From positions 62,001 through 126,000 of the forward strand of contig CAMDBB010000003.1 of assembly GCA_945889195.1 (NCBI GenBank): a DNA stretch of 64,000 nt, given 5' to 3'. This stretch comes from Bifidobacterium breve. GTDB taxonomy: Bacteria > Actinomycetota > Actinomycetes > Nanopelagicales > Nanopelagicaceae. Under the pieces are notes generated by a model. It ran no database searches and was not told the DNA's origin. It saw only the letters and a program-made list of their open reading frames with translations. The number at the start of each line of letters is the position of its first letter. Position 1 is the stretch's first letter. This document shows, one piece after another, positions 26,791-35,580 of this stretch. Made by a program: the position numbers and the translations under genes.

Positions 26791-28114
26791 AAATTCTCTT
26801 GGTGCGTGTGCGCTCTCGCTTCACGCGAGGTGCGCTCTCTTGCTTTGCAGCAGCTGGCTTAGCAGCCTTCGGAGCGACAGCAGCAGCTGGTTTAGCTTTA
26901 ACAATGCGCCCAGTTGAACCGGCAGGAATATTGAGCATCTCGTAGAGATGCTCTGAGGATGAGTAAGTCTCTAGCGGCTCTGGTAGACCTAGAACGAGCG
27001 CTGTATCAATCATCTTCCAGCGAGCAAGTTCATCCCAATCAACAAATGTGACTGCAATCCCGTGAGCGCCAGCGCGCGCAGTACGTCCGATACGGTGAAC
27101 GTAGGTCTTCTCATCTTCTGGGCACTGGTAATTAATGACGTGGGTAATTCCATCGATATCAATTCCGCGCGCTGCAACATCAGTTGCAATCAGAACGTCA
27201 GATTTACCAGCTTTGAAATCGTTGAGCGCCTTTTCGCGTGCAGATTGTCCGAGATCTCCGTGGATAGTTGCTGCTCTAAAGCCTCGCTCGGCTAGGTCAT
27301 CAGAAGTTTTTTGGGCTGTGCGCTTGGTGCGGCAGAATACAATCGTTGGTCCACGGCCGTCAGCCTGCAAGATTCTTGCCAACATTTCAATCTTATCCAT
27401 CGCATGTGCGCGAACTACATGTTGTTCGATACGAGAAACAACGGCACCTTCATCTTCATTATCTTGCGTGCGGATATGAACTGGTTGATTCATGAAACGT
27501 CGCGCTAGCGCAATAATGTCGCCCGGCATCGTTGCCGAAAAGAGCATGGTCTGTTGACGCGCAGGAGTACTTGTAAAAATCTTCTCAACATCAGGCAAGA
27601 AGCCCAGATCAAGCATTTCATCGGCTTCATCAAGAACTACGCGCGAGACATGCTTTAAGCGCAGTTGCCCCTGGCGATAAAGGTCTAAGAGACGCCCTGG
27701 AGTTCCTACAACAATTTCAACGCCTGCTTGTAGCGCCTCAATCTGTGGCTCGAAGGCGCGACCACCATAGACAGCAAGTGTGCGTATGCCGCGATTGAAG
27801 GAGAGTTCTTCAATATCTTTTGTTACCTGAACGCAGAGTTCGCGAGTAGGAACAACGATAAGAACTTGTGGATCGCCTTGGTTGGCGAGATCTTTCCAAT
27901 CGGCATCGTTAGGCGCAATTACTCGTTCAATAACGGGGATACCAAAGGCCAGAGTCTTTCCAGTTCCAGTCTTCGCCTGACCAATGACATCGCCATCAGC
28001 TAGCGCGATAGGCATGACCTGCTCTTGAATAGGAAAGGGCGAAGTAAATCCATGTTCCGCGAGAGCGGCGATAGTTTCCTTACGAAGAGGAAGATCTGCG
28101 AATGTCAGAGCCAC
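26783..28114 (-). CDS. DEAD-box RNA helicase
   Basis: 443 residues with all standard motifs: Q motif (FPIQEQV), I (AKTGTGKT), II (VLDEADEM), III (SAT), V/VI (ARGIDIDG, HRIGRTARAG). The C-terminal tail of about 70 residues is rich in Ala, Lys and Arg (AAAVAPKAAKPAAAKQE), a likely RNA-binding extension. It resembles RhlE/CshA enzymes that unwind short RNA duplexes in ribosome assembly and decay. In mycobacteria rhlE lies in the same group as a DUF3107 gene, tetR and moeB1 (Rv3206c-Rv3211 from memory). DUF3107 abuts it here. Confidence 0.93.
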   Translation of the reverse strand: MALTFADLPLRKETIAALAEHGFTSPFPIQEQVMPIALADGDVIGQAKTGTGKTLAFGIPVIERVIAPNDADWKDLANQGDPQVLIVVPTRELCVQVTKDIEELSFNRGIRTLAVYGGRAFEPQIEALQAGVEIVVGTPGRLLDLYRQGQLRLKHVSRVVLDEADEMLDLGFLPDVEKIFTSTPARQQTMLFSATMPGDIIALARRFMNQPVHIRTQDNEDEGAVVSRIEQHVVRAHAMDKIEMLARILQADGRGPTIVFCRTKRTAQKTSDDLAERGFRAATIHGDLGQSAREKALNDFKAGKSDVLIATDVAARGIDIDGITHVINYQCPEDEKTYVHRIGRTARAGAHGIAVTFVDWDELARWKMIDTALVLGLPEPLETYSSSEHLYEMLNIPAGSTGRIVKAKPAAAVAPKAAKPAAAKQESAPRVKRERTRTKRISS

Positions 28115-28366
28115 TTACACAACGCCGAAACCGACGCGACGTTCAGTTGGTTCGCCGATTTCGACATAACCAATTTTGTCGGCAGGGACGATAATTTCGT
28201 GTCCCTGAACATCTTGAAGAGTGAGGGGAGTCTGAGCCGAAAGGGCAGCAGCAACCGCCGCCTTAATTTCAGCTGGGGTAGAAGGGCAGTCAAAATTCAG
28301 TTCGCTTCCTACATTAGTAATGGAGATACGAACTTTTGATGCCTTTTCACTTTTCTTAGAACTCAT
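28115..28366 (-). CDS. DUF3107 family small protein
   Basis: 83 residues. VRISITNVGSELNFDC and the C-terminal IIVPADKIGYVEIGEPTERRVGFGVV are characteristic of DUF3107, a small actinobacterial family of unknown function. It lies directly upstream of the helicase gene, with no gap, and downstream of a TetR gene. Confidence 0.9.
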   Translation of the reverse strand: MSSKKSEKASKVRISITNVGSELNFDCPSTPAEIKAAVAAALSAQTPLTLQDVQGHEIIVPADKIGYVEIGEPTERRVGFGVV

Positions 28367-28382
28367 GTGCCTATCTTATTCG

Positions 28383-29018
28383 CTATGAGTCAGTACGGGG
28401 AAATCCAGATATGCCTCGCCACATGAGGTTCTCGACAAGTTCCATCGCCTGTTGACGAGTTAGCTTGCTATCACGCTCAAGCCAGTGACGTGCTGTGACT
28501 TGGACATATCCGATCAATCCCACACCAAGCATCATCGCGGCCTCTTTGGGAAGGCCAGTGTCATTTGAAATTACACCACTCACAGCCGCAGCACAGTCAT
28601 AGGTCATGCGATTGAGGCGTTCACGAACTTGTGGCTCAACGTTCATATCACTTTCAAAGAGCAATCTAAATGCTTCGCCTTCATTTTCAATAAAATTAAA
28701 GTACGCCTCGATTGTGACGTGAACGCGTTGTTCGTTATCTGGAGTTGAAGAGATTGCTTTTTGAATCTCAAAGACAAGTGAATCGATATGCAGATCTAAG
28801 ACCGCTAGGTAGAGATCTAACTTTGAAGGAAAGTGTTGGTAGAGAACTGGCTTGCTAACATTTGCGCGATCTGCAATTTCATCCATTGCGGCGGAGTGAT
28901 ATCCAGCCGCGGTGAAGACTTCAAGGGCTGCCGATAAAAGAATTGCGCGGCGCTCATCGCGAGGGAGTCGAGATTTATCTGTTCGCGAACTGTTTGCAGA
29001 AACTGAATCTGTAGTCAT
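28383..29018 (-). CDS. TetR/AcrR family transcriptional regulator
   Basis: About 211 residues. The N-terminal HTH (RRAILLSAALEVFTAAGYHSAAMDEIADRANVSKPVLYQHF, quoted in part) is canonical, followed by a helical ligand-binding domain with FNFIENEGEAFRLLFESDMN. I start it at ATG 29018 (MTTDSVSAN), since TACGAT on the minus strand lies 7 nt upstream; the track start at 29054 is 12 residues longer. Ligand and targets are unknown. The position matches the conserved actinobacterial TetR-DUF3107-helicase group. Confidence 0.9.
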   Translation of the reverse strand: MTTDSVSANSSRTDKSRLPRDERRAILLSAALEVFTAAGYHSAAMDEIADRANVSKPVLYQHFPSKLDLYLAVLDLHIDSLVFEIQKAISSTPDNEQRVHVTIEAYFNFIENEGEAFRLLFESDMNVEPQVRERLNRMTYDCAAAVSGVISNDTGLPKEAAMMLGVGLIGYVQVTARHWLERDSKLTRQQAMELVENLMWRGISGFPRTDS

Positions 29019-29025
29019 TGTGAGC

Positions 29026-29031
29026 ATCGTA
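29026..29031 (-). promoter_or_regulatory. Putative leaderless -10 box for the TetR gene
   Basis: TACGAT on the minus strand, 7 nt before the ATG at 29018. It decides the start choice. Confidence 0.42.
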
Positions 29032-29074
29032 TAAGAATTCGCTTCGATTGGCACTGTACGGCAGAATTGGCGCC

Positions 29075-30256
29075 ATGAAGACCCCTCCGCTAGTAACTCC
29101 AGGCCCTGCTCTATCTGTCGATGAAGTCCGTCGATATAGCCGCCATCTGATCATCCCTGATGTGGCGATGGCAGGACAACAGCGCATGATGAATGCAAAG
29201 GTGCTCTGCGTTGGTGCTGGTGGATTGGGCTCTCCTGCTCTTATGTATTTAGCAGCAGCAGGAATCGGCACACTTGGAATTGTTGAGTTCGATACTGTCG
29301 ATGAATCAAATTTGCAGCGCCAAATTATTCATGGCCAATCAGATATCGGAAAGAGCAAAGCCCTGAGTGCGAAAGAGAAGATTGCTGAAATCAATCCTTT
29401 TGTAAATGTTATTTTGCACGAGACCCGTCTTGATAACTCAAATGTGATGGAAATTTTTTCACAGTACGACATCATCGTTGACGGTACAGATAACTTTGCA
29501 ACACGCTACCTAGTTAACGATGCCTGCGTACTTCTTAAGAAGCCATATGTATGGGGTTCTATCTATCGCTTTGATGGTCAAGCTAGCGTCTTCTGGGCAG
29601 AGTACGGTCCTTGCTACCGCTGCTTGTATCCAGAACCACCACCTCCCGGAATGGTGCCAAGTTGCGCCGAAGGTGGAGTGCTCGGAGTTCTCTGTGCAAC
29701 CATCGGATCGATTCAAACAACAGAGGCGATTAAAGTCTTAACTGGCGTTGGTGAACCTCTCATTGGTTCGCTCATGGTCTACGACGCGCTTGATATGACA
29801 TTCCGTAAGATCAAAGTTCGTAAAGATCCTAACTGCCCATTGTGTAGCGAGAACCCGCGCCAGACTGCGCTCTTACCTGATTACGAAGCTTTCTGCGGTG
29901 TTCTCTCTGAGGCAGCCGCTGAAGCGAGCACTGGTTCAACAATCACAGTGCAGGAGCTGAAGACAAAGATTGATGCGCACGAAGATTATTACCTCATTGA
30001 TGTGCGCGAACCAAGTGAATTCGACATAGTTCGAATTCCAACCTCGCACCTGATTCCTAAGCAAGGCTTTATCGATGGCTCAGTCCTGGCAACTTTGCCG
30101 CAAGATAAGCCAATCATCTTGCACTGCAAGAGCGGTGTGAGATCAGCTGAGTGCTTGGCAATACTTAAGAGCGCAGGTTTTGCTGACGCATCACATGTAT
30201 CCGGTGGAGTAGTTGCCTGGGCTAAGCAGATTGATACATCTCTTCCGGTGTATTAA
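29075..30256 (+). CDS. moeZ: Adenylyltransferase/sulfurtransferase MoeZ (ThiF + rhodanese)
   Basis: 393 residues. An E1-like ThiF/MoeB domain carries the ATP loop [10 protein letters not shown], the DNLQRQ-like SNLQRQI, and zinc cysteines in CYRCLYPEP and CPLC. The C-terminal rhodanese domain has the active loop CKSGVRS. Such fusions adenylate and thiocarboxylate ubiquitin-like sulfur carriers (MoaD, CysO, ThiS). The start ATG 29075 replaces the longer track start; CAGAAT lies 7 nt upstream. The stop and the mshB start share one base (TAATG). Confidence 0.92.
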   Translation: MKTPPLVTPGPALSVDEVRRYSRHLIIPDVAMAGQQRMMNAKVLCVGAGGLGSPALMYLAAAGIGTLGIVEFDTVDESNLQRQIIHGQSDIGKSKALSAKEKIAEINPFVNVILHETRLDNSNVMEIFSQYDIIVDGTDNFATRYLVNDACVLLKKPYVWGSIYRFDGQASVFWAEYGPCYRCLYPEPPPPGMVPSCAEGGVLGVLCATIGSIQTTEAIKVLTGVGEPLIGSLMVYDALDMTFRKIKVRKDPNCPLCSENPRQTALLPDYEAFCGVLSEAAAEASTGSTITVQELKTKIDAHEDYYLIDVREPSEFDIVRIPTSHLIPKQGFIDGSVLATLPQDKPIILHCKSGVRSAECLAILKSAGFADASHVSGGVVAWAKQIDTSLPVY

Positions 30257-31122
30257 TGCGCGATAGTTATCAGGGCTTTCGCGTTCTCTTAGTGCATGCT
30301 CATCCTGATGATGAGACCATCAACAACGGTGCAACCATGGCTATGTATGCAGCTCTTGGCGCATCAGTAACTCTGGTTACCTGCACCCGCGGTGAAGAAG
30401 GCGAAGTACTTATCCCTGAGCTTGCTCATTTAGCTGCAAGTGCTACCGATTCTCTGGGCCAACATCGCATTACTGAGTTGGCGCTGGCGATGAAAGAGCT
30501 AGGAGTTACCGACCATCGCTTCCTTGGAGAAGGCGTAAAGCTCTATCGAGATAGCGGAATGATGGGAACCGAACCGAATAATCGACCAGATGTATTCTGG
30601 CAAGCAGATTTAGATGAAGCTGCAGATTTGCTTGTACGAGTCATTGATGAAGTCAAACCTCACGTTCTCATCACATATGACGAATTTGGTGGCTATGGCC
30701 ATCCAGACCACATTCAGGCTCATCGAGTTGCGATGCGGGCAGCCGAAAAGTCAGAGTGGGATATCCCAAAGATTTATTGGAATGTCATGCCCGTCTCGGT
30801 AATCCAAGAAGGCATTGATGCCATGAAAGGAATTGGCTCTGATTTCTGGGGGGCTGAAAAGGCTGAAGATCTTCCCTTTGCCAAAGATGATTCCTTTGTA
30901 CATGCGCTGGTAGATGGCAATGCCTATGTTGAAAAGAAGATGAACGCTATGAAGGCGCACTCCACGCAGATTGCAGTCGATGGACCATTCTTTGCGCTCT
31001 CTAATAACGTTGGGCTACAAGTGTGGGGTAATGAGTACTACACGTTGGTCAAGGGCGAGAAGAGCGCACCGCTCAATGAAAAGGGCTACGAGAGCGATCT
31101 CTTTGCAGGAATTTCGCTGTGA
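30256..31122 (+). CDS. mshB: GlcNAc-Ins deacetylase (mycothiol synthesis)
   Basis: 288 residues of the LmbE/PIG-L family. The zinc motif [12 protein letters not shown] is at the start, [11 protein letters not shown] supplies the second ligand set, and [10 protein letters not shown] follows as in MshB. It deacetylates GlcNAc-inositol to GlcN-inositol, the third step of mycothiol synthesis. Mca, the mycothiol conjugate amidase, is a paralogue and a possible alternative. The neighbour encoding a small membrane protein, then ferredoxin and dapC, matches the mshB locus of other actinobacteria. Confidence 0.88.
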   Translation: MRDSYQGFRVLLVHAHPDDETINNGATMAMYAALGASVTLVTCTRGEEGEVLIPELAHLAASATDSLGQHRITELALAMKELGVTDHRFLGEGVKLYRDSGMMGTEPNNRPDVFWQADLDEAADLLVRVIDEVKPHVLITYDEFGGYGHPDHIQAHRVAMRAAEKSEWDIPKIYWNVMPVSVIQEGIDAMKGIGSDFWGAEKAEDLPFAKDDSFVHALVDGNAYVEKKMNAMKAHSTQIAVDGPFFALSNNVGLQVWGNEYYTLVKGEKSAPLNEKGYESDLFAGISL

Positions 31123-31430
31123 AATTTCTTTATGCGATTGCACTGGGCGCAGCTACTGCGCTCGGCGCAACGCTGATTCACCAAACTCTTCCTCCATTTG
31201 GAGTTGCTCTCGGAATTTTCACAACCTACGTCATGATTTGGTGGGTTGGCCGTTACTGTGGCAAACGCCGCTATCGCGTCTTTGCACTCGCCGCTTGGTT
31301 CTTTGTGATTGCCCGCGCTGGATCTTTTGGCGCTGGCCAAGAACTTCTCATTCAAGGCGATAACGCAGGAAGTGCGCTACTGACGCTGGGATTCTTTGCC
31401 GGCGTTGCTGCGCTCTTTCGTAAGCTCTAA
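31119..31430 (+). CDS. Small membrane protein (DUF6113-like)
   Basis: 103 residues with about four hydrophobic segments and no soluble domain. GTG 31119 overlaps the mshB stop (GTGA). In Streptomyces the gene after mshB encodes a DUF6113 membrane protein, and I assign this one by position and topology; sequence similarity is not strong enough to be certain. Function unknown. It ends 1 nt before the end of the convergent cysS-like gene. Confidence 0.65.
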   Translation: MKFLYAIALGAATALGATLIHQTLPPFGVALGIFTTYVMIWWVGRYCGKRRYRVFALAAWFFVIARAGSFGAGQELLIQGDNAGSALLTLGFFAGVAALFRKL

Positions 31431-31431
31431 C

Positions 31432-33024
31432 TTATCTCCAGCTCCAACTTTGTCCGGTTGGCCCATCGCTAATTTCTAGACCTGCCTCTTCTAACTGTGC
31501 ACGCAATTGATCACTAGCAGACCAGTTCTTATCAGCGCGAGCTTGCGCGCGTTGCGTAAGGAGAGATTCAATCTCTGGGGTCAGAGCCTTCTGTATCTCG
31601 ACTCTGGTTAGGTCTAGGCCCAAGACTTGATCTGCAAAGAGGAAGATGGCGCGCTTATCGAGTGCGCCAATAGCAGGATCTTTTTCAATAGCACGAAGGC
31701 GTTGCACCGCGCGTGGTGTATCAAGATCATTTGTTAGCGCATCAATGACCTCTTGATCAAATTTAAGATCGTCTGCAGAACCCCATTGCGCCATAGCTGT
31801 GCGCCAACGACGCAGAGTCGCATGTGCTGCCTCCAGAGATGCCCAACTTAAATCCATCTGTGACCGGTATCGGTTTTCCAGGAGCGAGAATCGAAGCGCA
31901 AGTGGATCAAGGCCGCGATCGATTACATCTTGCAGAAGAACGACGTTGCCTGCGCTCTTAGACATCTTCCGTCCTTCAAAGAGGAGATGTTCTCCATGGA
32001 CCCACATATCGACTGTCTCTTGCGCGGTTAGAGCATTTGATTGAGCGCGCTCATTTTCATGGTGAGGAAAGCGCAGATCGATTCCTCCTACATGCACATT
32101 CACGTGCGACTGTAAGAGATTGATGGACATCACGCTGCACTCGATATGCCAACCCGGAAATCCTGGACCCCAAGGGGAGTCCCAAATCATTTGCGTGCGC
32201 CCGCCGGCAACTTTCCAGAGCGCCCAATCTGCGTGAAACTTCTTTCCACCTTCATCGGTGTATTCATAGCGATGGCCTGGTTTGAGCGAATCTAATTTAT
32301 TTCCACTTATTGCTCCGTAGCTCGCGCACGATGCTGCATCAAAGTAGACAGAGCCATCACTACCAACATAGGCGCTCTTGTTGGCGATGAGCTCTTCGAT
32401 TGCCACAATCATCTCGGGCATATTTTCAGAAGCTTTTGGATAGAAATCTGCAGGAATAACATTGAGCCTTGCTAAATCTTGGTGGAACCTATCTTCGTAT
32501 CGCCGCGCAATTTCAAAGGGATCAGTATTTGTGCGCTTTGATTCAGCCAACATCTTGTCGCCTTCAGCGCCGTCTTCCTGAAAATCATCGGCCATGTGCC
32601 CTACATCGGTAATGTTCTGAATCAACTGGACGTCCAGCCCGGTCAGAACAATGGTGCGCGCAATCAGATCGGCAAGAAGAAAGGTTCGTAGATTGCCAAC
32701 ATGTGCATCGCGATAGACGGTAGGTCCGCAGCAATACATCGTGACTAATCCATCTATCTGAGTAATCTCCTTCACGGAGCGGCTCATGGTGTCGTAGATG
32801 GATAAACTCCCATGCGAGATATCGCGGCGATTAAAGACTGGAATAACCCGCATGACGGCAATATCGTCTGGGTTGAATGTGATCAATTCACCGCGACGAT
32901 TGAGTAGCTCTGTCTCACTCTGTAAAACTCCGACAATATCCCGGAAGCCTCCATCGCTATCTCGCAGGCGCAAGGTGGCTCGTTTACCAAGGGCCTCGGC
33001 CACCTCGCCACGAAAGTCGTTCAC
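31432..33024 (-). CDS. cysS: Cysteinyl-tRNA synthetase fused to an N-terminal Rv0428c-type SH3-like domain
   Basis: 530 residues. From about 68 onward this is a complete CysRS: CGPTVYRDAHVGN (HIGH region), HIECSVM and HHENERAQ zinc ligands, KMSKSAGNVV (KMSKS), and a C-terminal anticodon-binding part. MshC is less likely because MshC has CGITPYD/HLGH. The first ~67 residues (GKRATLRLRDSDGGFRDIVGVL, RRGELITFNPDDIAVMRVIP, quoted in part) look like the SH3 domain that precedes GNAT acetyltransferases of the Rv0428c type. GTG start with TAGTGT 6 nt upstream. Charges tRNA-Cys with cysteine; whether it is the cell's only CysRS cannot be seen here. Confidence 0.88.
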   Translation of the reverse strand: MNDFRGEVAEALGKRATLRLRDSDGGFRDIVGVLQSETELLNRRGELITFNPDDIAVMRVIPVFNRRDISHGSLSIYDTMSRSVKEITQIDGLVTMYCCGPTVYRDAHVGNLRTFLLADLIARTIVLTGLDVQLIQNITDVGHMADDFQEDGAEGDKMLAESKRTNTDPFEIARRYEDRFHQDLARLNVIPADFYPKASENMPEMIVAIEELIANKSAYVGSDGSVYFDAASCASYGAISGNKLDSLKPGHRYEYTDEGGKKFHADWALWKVAGGRTQMIWDSPWGPGFPGWHIECSVMSINLLQSHVNVHVGGIDLRFPHHENERAQSNALTAQETVDMWVHGEHLLFEGRKMSKSAGNVVLLQDVIDRGLDPLALRFSLLENRYRSQMDLSWASLEAAHATLRRWRTAMAQWGSADDLKFDQEVIDALTNDLDTPRAVQRLRAIEKDPAIGALDKRAIFLFADQVLGLDLTRVEIQKALTPEIESLLTQRAQARADKNWSASDQLRAQLEEAGLEISDGPTGQSWSWR

Positions 33025-33030
33025 GTGATA

Positions 33031-33036
33031 ACACTA
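33031..33036 (-). promoter_or_regulatory. Putative leaderless -10 box for cysS
   Basis: TAGTGT on the minus strand is followed by 6 nt and the GTG start. It supports including the SH3-like N-terminus in the protein. Confidence 0.42.
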
Positions 33037-33108
33037 ATCGTGCAATGCCCGCCCTGCAGGGTTAGAATTACCGCCATCTGTTAAGGAAAGCCAACTGGAG
33101 GATTCTTC

Positions 33109-33429
33109 GTGACATATGTGATTGCCGAACCATGCGTTGATGTGAAAGATAAGTCCTGCCGTGAAGAATGTCCGGTGGATTGCATCTACGACGGCGCTCG
33201 AATGCTCTATATCCAGCCTGATGAATGCGTCGATTGCGGAGCCTGCGAACCGGTCTGCCCAGTGGAAGCGATCTATTACGAAGATGATGTCCCTGGCCAG
33301 TGGCAGAACTACAAGAAGATTAATACTGAGTTTTTCATTGAGCTCGGTTCACCTGGAGGAGCATCAAAGGTCGGGGAGACAAATACCGATCATGCAGATG
33401 TAACGGTTCTTGCGCCAAAAACTTCCTGA
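33109..33429 (+). CDS. fdxA: 7Fe ferredoxin
   Basis: 106 residues starting TYVIAEPCVDVKDKSCREECPVDCIYDG. The cysteine set CxxxxxxxC...C then CVDCGACEPVCP fits one [3Fe-4S] and one [4Fe-4S] cluster, as in FdxA/FdxC of actinobacteria. It serves as a small cytoplasmic electron carrier. GGAGG precedes the GTG start. Upstream lie a possible -10 (TAGAAT) and a perfect palindrome CCCTGCAGGG. It overlaps dapC by 20 nt, an order conserved in actinobacteria. Confidence 0.93.
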   Translation: MTYVIAEPCVDVKDKSCREECPVDCIYDGARMLYIQPDECVDCGACEPVCPVEAIYYEDDVPGQWQNYKKINTEFFIELGSPGGASKVGETNTDHADVTVLAPKTS

Positions 33430-34486
33430 TTTTCCTTGGGATGCGCTCGCTCCTTACGGAGTAATTGCGCGCTCGCATCCAGAGGGTGCAATCGATCTAT
33501 CGGTTGGCACTCCTGTAGATGCAACTCCTGAATCTATTCAGTCAGCTCTACAACAGGCAGCCAATTCTCCGGGCTATCCCGTCACAGCGGGAACTCCACA
33601 ATTACGTGAAGCAATTGAAAAGTGGGCGCGCACGCAACTTGGTGCAACTGGAGATTTTGGAGTTCTTCCACTCATCGGTTCTAAAGAATTTGTGGCTTGG
33701 TTACCAACTCTCGTTGAAGCAAAGAGTGTTCTCTATCCGAAGGTTGCCTATCCAACATACTTAGTGGGCGCGCTCCTTGCTCAAGCTGATGCCACAGCGG
33801 TAGAGATAGATCCCACCACGTGGCAGAGCGCGGATATGGCTTGGGTTAACTCACCATCTAATCCAACTGGCCGTGTCCATTCAGAGAGTGAATTGCGCGC
33901 TGCAATCGCGTGGGCGCGCGAGCACCAATCGTTAGTTGTATCGGATGAATGCTATTTCGAGTTCGGCGATGGCGTGGTGCCCACATCAATCTTGAAATTC
34001 ACCGATGGCGACAATCGCAATATCTTGGCTGTTCACTCGCTATCCAAGCGCTCATCTATGGCCGGCTATCGCGCCGCCTTTGTTATCGGTGACCCTGCTC
34101 TGATTGCGCAGATATTGGAAGTGCGCAAGCACGCTGGAATGATTGTGCCTTTGCCGGTACAACAGGCGATGGTGGCAGCGCTTTCGGATAGCGCACATGT
34201 CGCAGAGCAGCGCAGTAGATATAACGCACGTCGCAGCGTTCTCCGCCCGGCACTTGAAGCAGCTGGCTTCACCATTGAAGATTCTGTTGCAGGTCTTTAC
34301 ATCTGGGCTACTCGCCAAGAAAGTGCTTGGGATTCAGTTGCCTGGCTTGCTGAATTAGGAATCTTGGCAACCCCCGGCGTCTTCTATGGCGATGCCGGCG
34401 CACAACACATTCGCGTTGCGATGACAGCAACAGATGACCAGATTAAAAGCGCTGCAGCGCGACTTGATGCAAAGGTGCGTGGATAA
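33410..34486 (+). CDS. dapC: N-succinyldiaminopimelate aminotransferase
   Basis: 358 residues, class I PLP aminotransferase. NSPSNPTGR, SDECYFEFG and the PLP-lysine segment SLSKRSSMAGYR are all present. The position directly after ferredoxin identifies it as the actinobacterial DapC. It converts N-succinyl-2-amino-6-ketopimelate to N-succinyl-LL-diaminopimelate, the step after DapD (at 15.4 kb). It starts at TTG within the ferredoxin end, so coupling is likely. The last codon abuts the next gene. Confidence 0.88.
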   Translation: MRQKLPDFPWDALAPYGVIARSHPEGAIDLSVGTPVDATPESIQSALQQAANSPGYPVTAGTPQLREAIEKWARTQLGATGDFGVLPLIGSKEFVAWLPTLVEAKSVLYPKVAYPTYLVGALLAQADATAVEIDPTTWQSADMAWVNSPSNPTGRVHSESELRAAIAWAREHQSLVVSDECYFEFGDGVVPTSILKFTDGDNRNILAVHSLSKRSSMAGYRAAFVIGDPALIAQILEVRKHAGMIVPLPVQQAMVAALSDSAHVAEQRSRYNARRSVLRPALEAAGFTIEDSVAGLYIWATRQESAWDSVAWLAELGILATPGVFYGDAGAQHIRVAMTATDDQIKSAAARLDAKVRG

Positions 34487-35443
34487 ATGGCCGTTGGCAT
34501 CTTGCTCGTCGGTGGTTTTGGCACTCGCCTGAAACCCCTTACCAATGAATCTCCGAAACCGATGTTGCCAGTTGCTGGCCTTCCCGTTACCGAGCATCAG
34601 ATTCTTGCGGCAAAGAAAGCTGGAATACATACCTTGGTTTTGGCCACTTCATATCTGGCAGAAGTTTTCACTCCTTACTTCGGAGATGGATCGCAGTGGG
34701 GAATGAAGATTCTCTATGCTGTTGAGAAAGAACCTTTGGGTACAGGTGGGGCAATTCGCAATGCAGCGCAGCTACTTGGGCGCGATGAAGAAATCGTCAT
34801 TTTCAATGGCGATGTCCTGAGCCGTCATTCAATTGCAGATCAACTGGCATTTCATCAGCAGCACAAAGCCGATGTCACGCTCCACCTGATTAAAGTCGAT
34901 GATGCCCGCGCCTTCGGTTGTGTACCGATTGATAGCGAAGGTCGCGTCACGGCATTTCTTGAGAAGATGGAAAATCCTGTCACCAATCTCATCAATGCCG
35001 GCTGCTACATCTTCTCTCCTGAAGTCATCGATCGCATTCCACTGGATACCGTTGTTAGCGTAGAACGCGAAACTTTCCCCGCGCTCGTTGCAGAACAGCG
35101 CCCAATCTTTGGTTATCACGAGCAGGCATATTGGTTGGATGTAGGCACTCCTGCTGCACTCTTTAAAGGATCGCGCGATTTAGTTGTTGGTGATTTTCAC
35201 GCCATGGCTGATTGTGTGATTGCACCAGATGCCACAATCACAGGTGGAACTTCGATTGGGGCCCGCTGCCAGATCGGGGCTGGCGCCACTATTGATGATT
35301 GCATTATTGGCGATGACGTCACGATCGGGGCTGACGCATCTTTGACGAGATCTTTTCTGGCACATGGCGCAGCAGTTGCTCCAGGCGCTGTATTTCTAGA
35401 GAGATATCTATCAAAGCGCGCAGATTTACCGATTTCGCTCTAA
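34487..35443 (+). CDS. NDP-sugar synthase, probable mannose-1-phosphate guanylyltransferase
   Basis: 318 residues. The nucleotidyltransferase domain has the signature LLVGGFGTRLKPLTNESPKPMLPV, a FNGDVL metal site, and a C-terminal left-handed beta-helix (ITGGTSIGARCQIGAGATI). It matches the actinobacterial GDP-mannose pyrophosphorylase group (mycobacterial Rv3264c) and sits near manB, which makes mannose 1-phosphate. Glucose-1-phosphate thymidylyl- or uridylyl-transfer cannot be excluded by sequence alone. Confidence 0.8.
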   Translation: MAVGILLVGGFGTRLKPLTNESPKPMLPVAGLPVTEHQILAAKKAGIHTLVLATSYLAEVFTPYFGDGSQWGMKILYAVEKEPLGTGGAIRNAAQLLGRDEEIVIFNGDVLSRHSIADQLAFHQQHKADVTLHLIKVDDARAFGCVPIDSEGRVTAFLEKMENPVTNLINAGCYIFSPEVIDRIPLDTVVSVERETFPALVAEQRPIFGYHEQAYWLDVGTPAALFKGSRDLVVGDFHAMADCVIAPDATITGGTSIGARCQIGAGATIDDCIIGDDVTIGADASLTRSFLAHGAAVAPGAVFLERYLSKRADLPISL

Positions 35444-35448
35444 TTTTT

Positions 35449-35481
35449 CCCACTTTTTAACGAAATCAGCCTAAAAGTGGG
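35449..35481. repeat. Inverted repeat between the NDP-sugar synthase gene and whiB
   Basis: CCCACTTTT and AAAAGTGGG form a 9-bp perfect stem around a 15-nt loop. No T-run follows on the plus strand, so it is not a textbook terminator. It lies 11 nt upstream of the whiB -35 box and could be a regulator site or a processing/termination hairpin. Confidence 0.5.
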
Positions 35482-35491
35482 CACCCTGGGG

Positions 35492-35520
35492 TTGACTCCG
35501 AGGGATTACACGGGTGTAAT
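35492..35520 (+). promoter_or_regulatory. Vegetative-type promoter of whiB2-like gene
   Basis: TTGACT (35492-35497), a 17-nt spacer and TGTAAT (35515-35520) form the best two-part promoter in the window. Predicted transcription starts about 55 nt before the ATG, giving a leader with a Shine-Dalgarno site, unlike the leaderless neighbours. Confidence 0.6.
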
Positions 35521-35580
35521 TCTCTTCTAGAGCGCGTGATTATTTAGAAATCATCGCCTATGACTTGAGGAGATTTGCGA

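Noticed and set aside
31432-33024. MshC (mycothiol cysteine ligase) next to mshB
   Set aside because: Motifs CGPTVY and HVGN plus a full C-terminal anticodon-binding region fit CysRS; MshC is shorter and reads CGITPYD/HLGH.
33052-33061. CCCTGCAGGG palindrome upstream of ferredoxin as an operator
   Set aside because: A 10-bp palindrome occurs by chance often, and no second copy or known binding motif was recognised.
35449-35481. Rho-independent terminator after the NDP-sugar synthase gene
   Set aside because: The stem is good but no T-run follows on the coding strand; T residues lie before it instead. Kept as an inverted repeat.
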